A stretch of DNA of 64,000 bases from Mercurialis annua (taxonomy: Eukaryota; Streptophyta; Magnoliopsida; Malpighiales; Euphorbiaceae): contig NC_065576.1 in NCBI RefSeq assembly GCF_937616625.2, positions 18,440,001-18,504,000 of the forward strand, in the 5' to 3' direction. This document shows, in pieces, positions 24,601-36,403 of the stretch (the first letter of the stretch is position 1; each line of letters begins with the position of its first letter). A program made the position numbers and the translations under genes. The notes under the pieces were generated by a model, which was not told the origin of the DNA, did no database searches, and saw only the letters and a program-made list of their open reading frames with translations.

Positions 24601-27600
24601 TAAGCCAAACCTTTACAAACGTTACGAAACAAATCCAAGTGTTTCAACTTTTTTGCAATTTAAGCCAAACATTTATAAACATTACGAAACAAATCAAACG
24701 TTTCGCCTTTTTAGTAATTGAAGCCAAACATTTATAAATGTTACGAATCAAATATAAACATTTCGAAACAAATCCAAACGTTTAAAACGTTATGAAGCAA
24801 ATTTAAATGTTTAACCTTTATAGCAATTTAAGCCAAACGTTTACGAACGTTACGAAACAAAGCCAAACGTTTACAAACGTTACGAAAAAAATCCAAGTAT
24901 TTCGCCTTTATAGCAATTTCAGCCTAACGTTTACAAACGTTACGAAACAAAACCAAATGTTTCACATTTTTAGAGATTTAAGCCAAACATTTACAAATGT
25001 TACGGAACAAATCTAAGCGTTTCACCTTTCTAGTAATTTAAGCCAAACTTTAACTAACATTACGGAACAAAACCAAACGTTTCACATTTTTAGCGATTTA
25101 AGCCAAACGTTTACAAACCTACGAAACAAATCCAAACGTTTCTCCTTTTTAGCGATTGAACCCAAACATTTACAAACGTTACGAAACAAATCGAAACGTT
25201 TCAAATTTTTAGCGATTTAAGCCAAACGTTTACAAACATTACAAAAGAAAACCAAACGTTTCACCTTTTCAGCGATTTAAGCCAAACGTTTACAAACGTT
25301 ACGAAACAAAACCAAATGTGTCACCTTTTTAGCGATGTAAGCCACACGTTTACAAACATTACGAAACAAAACCAAACGTTTAAAACGTTGCAAAACAAAC
25401 GTTGCGAAACAAATCCAAATATTTACAAACGTTACGAAAGGAAACCAAACGTCTCACCTTTTTAGTGATCGAAGCCAAATGCTTACAAACGTTACGAAAC
25501 AAAACAAACGTTTAAAACGTTGCGAAACACACGTTGCGAAACAAATCCAAATGTTTACAAACGTTACGAAAGGAAACCAAACGTCTCACCTATTTAGTGA
25601 TTTAAGCCATATGTTTACAAACGTTACGAAATAAATCCAGACGTTTCACCTTTTTAGCAATTTAAGCGAAACATTTAAAAACGTTACGAAACAAATCCAA
25701 ACGTTTCACCTTTTTAGCGATTTAAGCCAAACGTTTACAAACATTACGAAACAAAACCAAACGTTTCACCCTTTAGCGATTTTAAGCCAAACGTTTACAA
25801 ACGTTACGAGACTAAACCAAATGTTTAAAACATTACAAAACAACACCAAACGTTTTCCCATTTCAGCGATTAAAGCCAAATGTATAAAAACGTTACGAAA
25901 CAAAACCAAACGTTTGAAAACGTTACGAAACAAATTCTAACGTTTTGCATTTTTAGTGATTTAAGTTAAATGTTTACAAATGTTACGAAACAAAACCAAC
26001 CGTTTCGAAACAAATTCAAACGTGTAAAACGTTACGAAACAAATCCAACCGTTTCACTTTTTTAGCGATTTAAGCCGCACGTTTACAAAGGTTACGAAAC
26101 AAAACCAAATGTTTCTCCTTTTTAGCGATTTAAGCCAAACGTTTACAAACGTTACGAAACAAATCCAAACGTTTCAATTTTTTAGCGATTTAAGCAAAAC
26201 GTTTACAAACATTACGAAACAAATTCAAGCGTTTCAACTTTTTAACAATTTAAGCCAAATGTTTACAAACGTTACGAAACAAAGCCAAGCGTTTCACTGT
26301 TTTTTGTAATTTAAACCAAACGTTTAAACCATACGAAACAAATCCAAGCGTTTCTCCTTTTTAGCAATTTAAGCCAAACGTTTACAAACGTTACGAAACA
26401 ATTCTAAATGTTTCACCTTTTTAGCAATTTAAGCCGAACGTTTACTAACGTTAAGAAACAAATCCAAACGTTTCACCTATTTAGCAATTTAAGACGAACG
26501 TTTACAAACGTTACGAAATAAATCCAAACGTTTCACCTTTTTAGCTATTTAAGCCGAACGTTTAGAAACATTACAAAACAAAACAAAACGTTTCACCTTT
26601 TTTGTGATTTAAGCCAAACGTTTTCAAACATTACGGAACAAATCCAAACGTTTCACTTTTTTAGCGATTTAAGCCAAACGTTTACAAACGTTACGAAACA
26701 AATCCAAACTTTTCACCTTTTTAGCGATTTAAGCCAAACGTTTACAAAGGTTCGAAAAAAACCAAACATGTGACGTTTTAGCAATTTAAGCAAAACGTTT
26801 ACAAATGTTACGAAACAAATCCAAACGTTTCACCTTTTTAGCTATTTAATCCAAACGTTTGCAAAGGTTATGAAATAAAACCAAACGTTTCACTTTTTTA
26901 GAGATTTAAGCCAAATGTTTACAAAGGTTACGTAACAAATCTAAAAGTGTCATCTTTTTAGCAATTTAAGCCAAACGTTTACAAACGTTACGAAACAAAT
27001 ACAAACGTTTCACATTTTTAGCTATTTAAGCCGAACATTTACAAACGTTACGAAACAAAACCAAACGTTTAAAACATTACGAAACAAATCCAAACTTTTC
27101 AACTATTTAGCAATTTAAGCCAAACGTTTACAAACGTTACGAAATAAATCCAAGCGTTTCATCTTTTTAGCGATTTAAGCCAAACGTTTACAAACGTTAC
27201 GAAACAAATCCAAATGTTTCGCCTTTTTAGCAATTTAATCCAAACGTTTACAAACGTTACGAAACAAACCAAAACGTTTCGATTTTTTTAGCTATTTAAG
27301 CCAAACGTTACGAAACAAATCCAAGCGTTTCACCTTTTTAGAGATTTAAGCCAAACGTTTATAAACGTTACAAAACAAAACCAAACGTTTAAAACGTTAC
27401 GAAACAAATCCAAACGTCCCTTATTTTTAGCGATTTACGCCAAGCCGTTACAAACGTTACGAAACACACCCAAGCGTTTGACCTTTTTAGCAGTTTAATC
27501 CAAACGTTTGCAAAAATTCCGAAACAAATCCAAACGTTTCACCTTTTTAGAAATTTAAGCCAAACGTTTACAAACGTTCCGAAACAAATTCAAGCGTTTC

Positions 27601-28017
27601 ACCTTTTTAGCAATTTAAGCCAAGCGTTTACAAACATTACGAAACAAATCCAAACGTTTCATCTTTTTAGCGTTTAAGCCGAACGTTGACAAACGTTACG
27701 AAACAAAACCAAATATTTTGCCTTTTTATCAATTTAAGCCGAACGTTTACAAACATAACGAAACACATCCGAACGATTCATCTTTTTAGCAATTTAAGTC
27801 AAACGTTTTAATACGTTACGTAACAAGACCAAGCGTTTCACCTTCTTAGCAATTTAAGCCAAACATTTACAAATGTTACGAAACAAATCCAAGGGTTTCA
27901 CCTTTTTAGCAATTTAAGCCAAACGTTTACAAACGTTACGAAACAAATCCAAGCGTTTCACCTTTTTAGCAATTTTAGCCAAGAGTTTACAAACGTTACG
28001 AAACAAATCCAAGAGTT
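21631..28017 (+). repeat. Satellite subfamily II, within copy 2
   Basis: The same succession of 60-bp monomer variants, half units and shortened units as in copy 1, displaced by 8367 bp. Private changes include CCATACTTTTAC near 22597, GCGACTTAAG near 23275 and GTTACGAGACT near 25804. I see no gene. Confidence 0.95.
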
Positions 28018-29997
28018 AAAAAATGAAGGATTATTTTAAGCTTTTTCTAGATAAAAAAAAGTTCAATTTAGTGCTTTAGGGTAGAGTTGAAAACAAATAA
28101 TCGAAAAAAGGGTACAAATGAACTTTTTCCTAGGTCATGGTATAAACGAAAAAATATTACAAGATGGAGGTTTTTTAAGTAATTAAGCCTTGACAATATT
28201 GTCAAAAATTGCCTAATCAAGCCAACTGAAGCAAATAAGAATTTTCTGAATAAAATCAGGTTGCTACTAATCTAAAACCTTTAAAACACTACTTAAAACA
28301 TATTAGATCAGTAAAGCATTTCAAACCCGTTTTGTATTCGTAGCGTTCAACTTCCTTAAAATTGCCATTTTCGCAAACCGTGGAGATTTTACAACCCAAT
28401 TCCATTTTAATTATTATTTTCAATCAAAGATCTTTAGATCAGTAGCTATTGATATAAAAACACCCAACAACTCAAATAACTCAAATTCAATACTTGAACA
28501 AATCGTTAATCGAATCAAATTTGTACAAGTCTAGATTTCGGCAAATCGTTGATTAATTACACCAAATTGTTCTTAATTCATTTAGGATCAGATTATATTC
28601 ATGAATAACTTTATAATACTTAATATACTCAGATTATACAACACCAACTAACAATCAATTGAATCCAATCATTTACAACCCTAAATCACATGTTTCTACG
28701 CATCAAACGTAACAAGTGAATCCTAAATCAAAAGGAAATGGATAAGATACCTAAGATTGATGTATGAACTGATGTATGATGAAAATAGATCAAGAATAAA
28801 GGTCTGGACTAAAACTAAGTGAAGCCACCAACACACCACCGATGAACGCGACGAAGAACGCACTTAAATCTTGCGAGAGGAACGTAAAATCACACACTTA
28901 GCGTAATGAAATGAACCCGAACGTTTTGGAATAAAGAAATATAGGTCTATAAGTGTAATAGATTGTTTTTAGGTTTTAGGGTTCGAAAAGAGGCTGATCA
29001 CATTAGTTAGAGGGTCTATTTATAGACTATTGTGGGCTTTACATGGGCTTCGATTAAAGCCCACGGTTTAATATGTATATTTCGAGTTAGGGACCTCCGA
29101 ATAACGATCTAACCGACCAGATTTTAGTAATTCCTCTTACGAACAACATATCCAAAGATCAGCCCGATCCGACCGTTCAATTGTGAGATATCAACGTTTT
29201 ACTAACACATGACAGTTTTGGAAAATAAGTGAATGCTGTTTTGATTAATACCCAAAAATAAATTGAATGAACATCGAACACATAAGGGCTCATGGGATAC
29301 ATATGAGACACTCAAAAAGACACTATCAAGGTATCAGAAGTGTTACTTCTAACGTATAACAATCAATAATCAAGTCGGAAACATAACAAGAACATGCTGA
29401 AATACAAAAGAACAAAGAATTCAAAAAAATAACTAATTTCTAACGGATAACCGAACTGACAAATCAAGTTTGAAAACACGGGGTATTACATTCTCCCCAA
29501 CTAAAAAAAAAATTCGTCCTCGAATTTAAAACAAAAACAACTGAAGTTAAACATAACATAAAACTAAATAGCAAGCCAAACAAAACGTACATGACCAACG
29601 TAAGAACACATAATCATGATATGCAAAGAAATCAAGGAAAGCAAAATAAAAAATTTGCATAACAAACTCTGTCTCTTAAGAACATTCCTCAACCAAGTAA
29701 ACAACCGAAACTGTAATCATATGAATTCCGTTATTCATCAAATTACGCATTTGTGTAACCACAAACTTAATAGGTTGCTCCTCGAATGATAACTCAAAAC
29801 CACCACTCATATAAATCAACAAACTTAAATGGTAACAATAATCTCAATGCTAACTTTCAAACTTAAATAGAAACAATAATCTCAATGCTAACTTTCTCTT
29901 AACATAAAATGATAACATCCCTCATAGGTGAAATCAAAGGAGGAAAAACAAACTCTCCCGCATAAAACTCGACTGAAATACTAAGGATAATTAAGAA
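28018..29997 (-). mobile_element. Truncated LTR and interior, duplicated (copy 3)
   Basis: The same content as 19651-21630: the right part of MITE-2 at 28018-28189, LTR to 29490, interior to about 29997. A few substitutions separate it from copy 2, for example GAGAGGAACG near 28878 and AACAATCAATAATC near 29360. Confidence 0.9.
29016..29024 (-). promoter_or_regulatory. LTR TATA box, copy 3, facing satellite
   Basis: TATAAATAG on the minus strand, with telo-box and GCCCA motifs unchanged. It points toward the satellite of copy 2, which begins at 28017 about 1 kb downstream. Confidence 0.55.
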
Positions 29998-32900
29998 CGA
30001 AATCTAAACGTCTAAAAACGTTACGAAAGAAAACCAAGTGTTTCACCTTTTTAGCGATATAAGTCAAACATTTACAAACGTTACGAAACAAAACCAAACG
30101 TTTAAAACGTTACGAAACAAATGTTACGAAACAAATCCAAATGTTTACAAACTTTACGAAACAAAACCAAATGTTTCACCTTTTTAGTGATTTAAGCCAA
30201 AACGTTTAAAAACATTATGAAACAAAACCAAATGTTTCACCTATTTAGCGATTTAAAAACGTTACGAAACAAATCCAAACGTTTCACATTTTTAGCGATT
30301 TAAGCCAAACGTTTACAAACGTTAAGAAACAAATCCAAACGTTTCACCCTTTTAGCGATTTAAGCCAAACGTTTACAAACGTTACAAAACAAAACCAAAA
30401 GTTTCACTTTTTTAGCGATTTAAGCCAAACGTTTACAAACTTTACGAAACAAATCCAAATGTTTCACCTTTTTAGCTATTTAAGCCAAACGTTTACAAAC
30501 GTTACGAAACAAAACCAAACGTTTCACCTTTTTAGCGATTTAAGCCAAACGTTTACAAACGTTACGAAACAAATCCAAATATTTCATTTTATTAGCGATT
30601 TAAGCCAAACGTTTACAAACGTTTTGAAACAAATCCAAACGTTTCGCCTTTTTAGTAATTTAGGCCAAACGTTTACTAACGTTAAGGAACAAAACCAAAC
30701 GTTTCACATTTTTTAGCGATTTAAGCCAAGCGTTTACAAACACTACAAAATAAATCCAAACGTTTCGCCTTTTACGCGATTGAACCCAAACGTTTACAAA
30801 CGTTCCGAAACAAATCCAAACGTTTCACCTTTTGTGATTTAAGCCAAACGTTTACAAACGTTACGAAACAAAACGAAACGTTTTACCTTTTTAGCGATTT
30901 AAGACAAACGTTTACAACGTTATGAATAAAAACAAAACGTTTAAAACGTTAAGAAACAAATCCATACGTTTACAAAGGTTACAAAACAAAACCAAATGTT
31001 TTACCTTTTTAGTGAATTAAGCCAAACGTTTACAAACGTTACGAAACAAAACCAAATATTTCACCTTTTTAGCGATTTAAAAACGTTACAAAACAAATCC
31101 TAACGTTTCACATTTTTAACGATTTAAGACAAACGTTTACAAACGTTACGAAACAAATCCAAACATTTCTTCTTTTTTGCGATTTAAGCGAAACGTTTAC
31201 AAACGTTACGGAACAAAACCAAACGTTTCCCCTTTTTAGCGATTTAAGCCAAACGTTACAAAACAAATCCAAACGTTTCACCTTTTTAGCGATTTAAGCC
31301 AAACGTTACGAAACAAAACCAAAGATTTCACCTTTTTAGCGAATTAAGCCAAGCGATTACAAACGTTACGAAACCAATCCAAATGTTTCACCTTTTTAGC
31401 GATTTAAGCCAAACATTTACAAACGTTACGAAACAATTCCAAGTGTTTCCCCTTATTAATAATATAAGCCAAACATTTACAAACGTTACGAAAGAAATCC
31501 AAGTGTTTCACCTTTTTAGCAATTTAAGCCAAACGTTTACAAACGCTACGAAACAAATCCAAGTGTTTCACTTTTTTAGTAATTTAAGCCAAACGTTTAC
31601 AAACTTTACGAAACAAATCCAAACATTTCACCTTTTTAGCGATTTAAGACGAACGTTTACAAACGATACGAAACAAAACCAAATGTTTCACCTTTTTAGC
31701 GATTTTAGCCAAACGTTTTACCTTTTTAGCGATTTATTCTAAACGTTTACAAATGCTACGAAACAAATCCAAATGTTTCACCTTTTTAGCGATTGAAGCC
31801 AAAAGTTTACAAACGTTAGGAAACAAATCCAAACGTTTCACATTTTTAGCCATTTAAGCCAAACGTTTACAAACGTTACTAAAAAAACCAAGCGTTTCAC
31901 CTTTTTAGCAAATTAAGCCAAACGTTTACAAACGTAACGAAATAAATCCAAGTGTTTCACCTTTTTAGCAATTTAAGCCAAACGTTTACAAACGTTACGA
32001 AACAAATCCAAGTGTTTCACCTTTTTAGCAATTTAAGCCAAACGTTTACAAACGTTACGAAACAAATCCAAACGTTTCACCTTTTTAGCAATTTAAGCCA
32101 AACATTTACAAACGCTACGAAACAAATTCAAACGTTTCACTTTTTAGCAATGTAAGCCAAACGTTTACAAATATTTCTAAACAAATCCAAGCGTTTCACC
32201 TTTTTAGAAATTTAAGCCAAACGTTTACAAACGTTATGGAACAAATCCAAGCATTTTACCTTTTTAGAAATTTAAGCCAACGTTTACAAACGTTACGAAA
32301 AAATCCAAACGTTTTTCCTTTTTAGCGATTTAAGCCAAACGTTTACAAAGGTTAGGAAACAATCCAAGTGTTTCACCTTATTATCAATTTAAGCCAAACG
32401 TTTACAAACGTTACGAAACAAATCCAAGTGTTTCACCTTTTAAGCAATTTTAGCTAAACGTTTATAAACATTCCGAAACAAATCCAAGCGTTTCCCCTTT
32501 TTAGAAATTTAAGCCAAACGTTTCCAAACGTTACGAAATAAATGCAAACATTTCCCCTTTTTAGCTATTTAAGCCAATCGTTTACAAACGTATGAAACAA
32601 ATCCAAACGTTTCACCTTTTTAGAGATTTAAGCCAAACGTTTACAAAGGTTACGAAACAATACAAATTTTTCACCTTTTAAGAAATTTAAGCCAAACATT
32701 TACAAGCGTTACGAAACAAATCCTAGCGTTTCACCTTTATAGCAATTTAAGCCAAACCTTTACAAACGTTGAGAAACAAATCCAAGCGTTTCACCTTTTT
32801 AGCAATTTAAGCCAAACGTTTGCAAACGTTACGAAACAAATCCAAACGTTTAACCTTTTTAACGATTTAAGCCAAATGTTTACAAACCTTACGAAACAAA

Positions 32901-35900
32901 TCCAAACGTTTCACCTTTTTAGCTATTTAAGCCAAACGTTTACAAACGTTACGAAAAAAATCCAAACATTTCACATTTTTAGCAATTTAAGCCAAACCTT
33001 TACAAACGTTACGAAACAAATCCAAGTGTTTCAACTTTTTAGCAATTTAAGCCAAACATTTATAAACATTACGAAACAAATCAAACGTTTCGCCTTTTTA
33101 GTAATTGAAGCCAAACATTTATAAATGTTACGAATCAAATATAAACATTTCGAAACAAATCCAAACGTTTAAAACGTTATGAAGCAAATTTAAATGTTTA
33201 ACCTTTATAGCAATTTAAGCCAAACGTTTACGAACGTTACGAAACAAAGCCAAACGTTTACAAACGTTACGAAAAAAATCCAAGCGTTTCGCCTTTATAG
33301 CAATTTCAGCCTAACGTTTACAAACGTTACGAAACAAAACCAAATGTTTCACATTTTTAGAGATTTAAGCCAAACTTTTACAAATGTTACGGAACAAATC
33401 TAAGCGTTTCACCTTTCTAGTAATTTAAGCCAAACTTTAACTAACATTACGGAACAAAACCAAACGTTTCACATTTTTAGCGATTTAAGCCAAACGTTTA
33501 CAAACCTACGAAACAAATCCAAACGTTTCTCCTTTTTAGCGATTGAACCCAAACATTTACAAACGTTACGAAACAAATCGAAACGTTTCAAATTTTTAGC
33601 GATTTAAGCCAAACGTTTACAAACATTACAAAAGAAAACCAAACGTTTCACCTTTTCAGCGATTTAAGCCAAACGTTTACAAACGTTACGAAACAAAACC
33701 AAATGTGTCACCTTTTTAGCGATGTAAGCCACACGTTTACAAACATTACGAAACAAAACCAAACGTTTAAAACGTTGCAAAACAAACGTTGCGAAACAAA
33801 TTCAAATATTTACAAACGTTACGAAAGGAAACCAAACGTCTCACCTTTTTAGTGATCGAAGCCAAATGCTTACAAACGTTACGAAACAAAACAAACGTTT
33901 AAAACGTTGCGAAACACACGTTGCGAAACAAATCCAAATGTTTACAAACGTTACGAAAGGAAACCAAACGTCTCACCTATTTAGTGATTTAAGCCATATG
34001 TTTACAAACGTTACGAAATAAATCCAGACGTTTCACCTTTTTAGCAATTTAAGCGAAACATTTAAAAACGTTACGAAACAAATCCAAACGTTTCACCTTT
34101 TTAGCGATTTAAGCCAAACGTTTACAAACATTACGAAACAAAACCAAACGTTTCACCTTTTAGCGATTTTAAGCCAAACGTTTACAAACGTTACGAAACT
34201 AAACCAAATGTTTAAAACATTACAAAACAACACCAAACGTTTTCCCATTTCAGCGATTAAAGCCAAATGTATAAAAACGTTACGAAACAAAACCAAACGT
34301 TTGAAAACGTTACGAAACAAATTCTAACGTTTTGCATTTTTAGTGATTTAAGTTAAATGTTTACAAATGTTACGAAACAAAACCAACCGTTTCGAAACAA
34401 ATTCAAACGTGTAAAACGTTACGAAACAAATCCAACCGTTTCACTTTTTTAGCGATTTAAGCCGCACGTTTACAAAGGTTACGAAACAAAACCAAATGTT
34501 TCTCCTTTTTAGCGATTTAAGCCAAACGTTTACAAACGTTACGAAACAAATCCAAACGTTTCAATTTTTTAGCGATTTAAGCAAAACGTTTACAAACATT
34601 ACGAAACAAATTCAAGCGTTTCAACTTTTTAACAATTTAAGCCAAATGTTTACAAACGTTACGAAACAAAGCCAAGCGTTTCACTTTTTTTGTAATTTAA
34701 ACCAAACGTTTAAACCATACGAAACAAATCCAAGCGTTTCTCCTTTTTAGCAATTTAAGCCAAACGTTTACAAACGTTACGAAACAATTCTAAATGTTTC
34801 ACCTTTTTAGCAATTTAAGCCGAACGTTTACTAACGTTAAGAAACAAATCCAAACGTTTCACCTATTTAGCAATTTAAGACGAACGTTTACAAACGTTAC
34901 GAAATAAATCCAAACGTTTCACCTTTTTAGCTATTTAAGCCGAACGTTTAGAAACATTACAAAACAAAACAAAACGTTTCACCTTTTTTGTGATTTAAGC
35001 CAAACGTTTTCAAACATTACGGAACAAATCCAAACGTTTCACCTTTTTAGCGATTTAAGCCAAACGTTTACAAACGTTACGAAACAAATCCAAACTTTTC
35101 ACCTTTTTAGCAATTTAAGCCAAACGTTTACAAAGGTTCGAAAAAAACCAAACATGTGACGTTTTAGCAATTTAAGCAAAACGTTTACAAATGTTACGAA
35201 ACAAATCCAAACGTTTCACCTTTTTAGCTATTTAATCCAAACGTTTGCAAAGGTTATGAAATAAAACCAAACGTTTCACTTTTTTAGAGATTTAAGCCAA
35301 ATGTTTACAAAGGTTACGTAACAAATCCAAAAGTGTCATCTTTTTAGCAATTTAAGCCAAACGTTTACAAACGTTACGAAACAAATACAAACGTTTCACA
35401 TTTTTAGCTATTTAAGCCGAACATTTACAAACGTTACGAAACAAAACCAAACGTTTAAAACATTACGAAACAAATCCAAACTTTTCAACTATTTAGCAAT
35501 TTAAGCCAAACGTTTACAAACGTTACGAAATAAATCCAAGCGTTTCATCTTTTTAGCGATTTAAGCCAAACGTTTACAAACGTTACGAAACAAATCCAAA
35601 CGTTTCGCCTTTTTAGCAATTTAATCCAAACGTTTACAAACGTTACGAAACAAACCCAAACGTTTCGATTTTTTTAGCTATTTAAGCCAAACGTTACGAA
35701 ACAAATCCAAGCGTTTCACCTTTTTAGAGATTTAAGCCAAACGTTTATAAACGTTACAAAACAAAACCAAACGATTAAAACGTTACGAAACAAATCCAAA
35801 CGTCCCTTATTTTTAGCGATTTACGCCAAGCCGTTACAAACGTTACGAAACACACCCAAGCGTTTGACCTTTTTAGCAGTTTAATCCAAACGTTTGCAAA

Positions 35901-36403
35901 AATTCCGAAACAAATCCAAACGTTTCACCTTTTTAGAAATTTAAGCCAAACGTTTACAAACGTTCCGAAACAAATTCAAGCGTTTCACCTTTTTAGCAAT
36001 TTAAGCCAAGCGTTTACAAACATTACGAAACAAATCCAAACGTTTCATCTTTTTAACGTTTAAGCCGAACGTTGACAAACGTTACGAAACAAAACCAAAT
36101 ATTTTGCCTTTTTATCAATTTAAGCCGAACGTTTACAAACATAACGAAACACATCCGAACGATTCATCTTTTTAGCAATTTAAGTCAAACGTTTAAATAC
36201 GTTACGTAACAAGACCAAGCGTTTCACCTTCTTAGCAATTTAAGCCAAACATTTACAAATGTTACGAAACAAATCCAAGGGTTTCACCTTTTTAGCAATT
36301 TAAGCCAAACGTTTACAAACGTTACGAAACAAATCCAAGCGTTTCACCTTTTTAGCAATTTTAGCCAAGAGTTTACAAACGTTACGAAACAAATCCAAGA
36401 GTT
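29998..36403 (+). repeat. Satellite subfamily II, within copy 3
   Basis: The same monomer order as in copies 1 and 2. It differs from both at many sites to the right of 32.85 kb, for example the restored monomer at 32870, GCAATTTAAG for GCGATTTAAG near 35110, and CAAACCCAAACG near 35650. I see no gene. Confidence 0.95.

Larger units (their letters stand above)
19651..28017 (+). repeat. 8367-bp hybrid tandem unit, copy 2
   Basis: Matches copy 1 base for base at an offset of exactly 8367 apart from scattered substitutions and single-base indels. It starts inside MITE-2 with AAAAAATGAAGGATTATTTT fused directly to satellite ending CCAAGAGTT. The left part shares diagnostic bases with copy 3. To the right of about 24.47 kb every difference I noticed groups it with copy 1 or is private to one copy. 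Copy 2 shares with copy 1 a deletion of about 20 bp near 24510 that copy 3 lacks. Confidence 0.93.
28018..36403 (+). repeat. 8367-bp hybrid tandem unit, copy 3 (8386 bp)
   Basis: The last copy. It is about 19-20 bp longer because it keeps a fuller monomer at 32860-32900, where copies 1 and 2 are shortened. At its right end CCAAGAGTT continues into normal satellite (TCTCCTTTTTAGC) instead of MITE-2, so this is the native right flank from which the junction was made. It carries many private changes in the satellite part, such as GACCAGATTTT near 29120 and CCAAACGTTTTACC near 31708. Confidence 0.92.

Noticed and set aside
11284..36403. Assembly duplication artefact as the explanation of the three 8.4-kb copies
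   Set aside because: Each copy has its own substitutions and indels and copy 3 has a different right flank, so simple misassembly is unlikely, though only long reads can exclude it.
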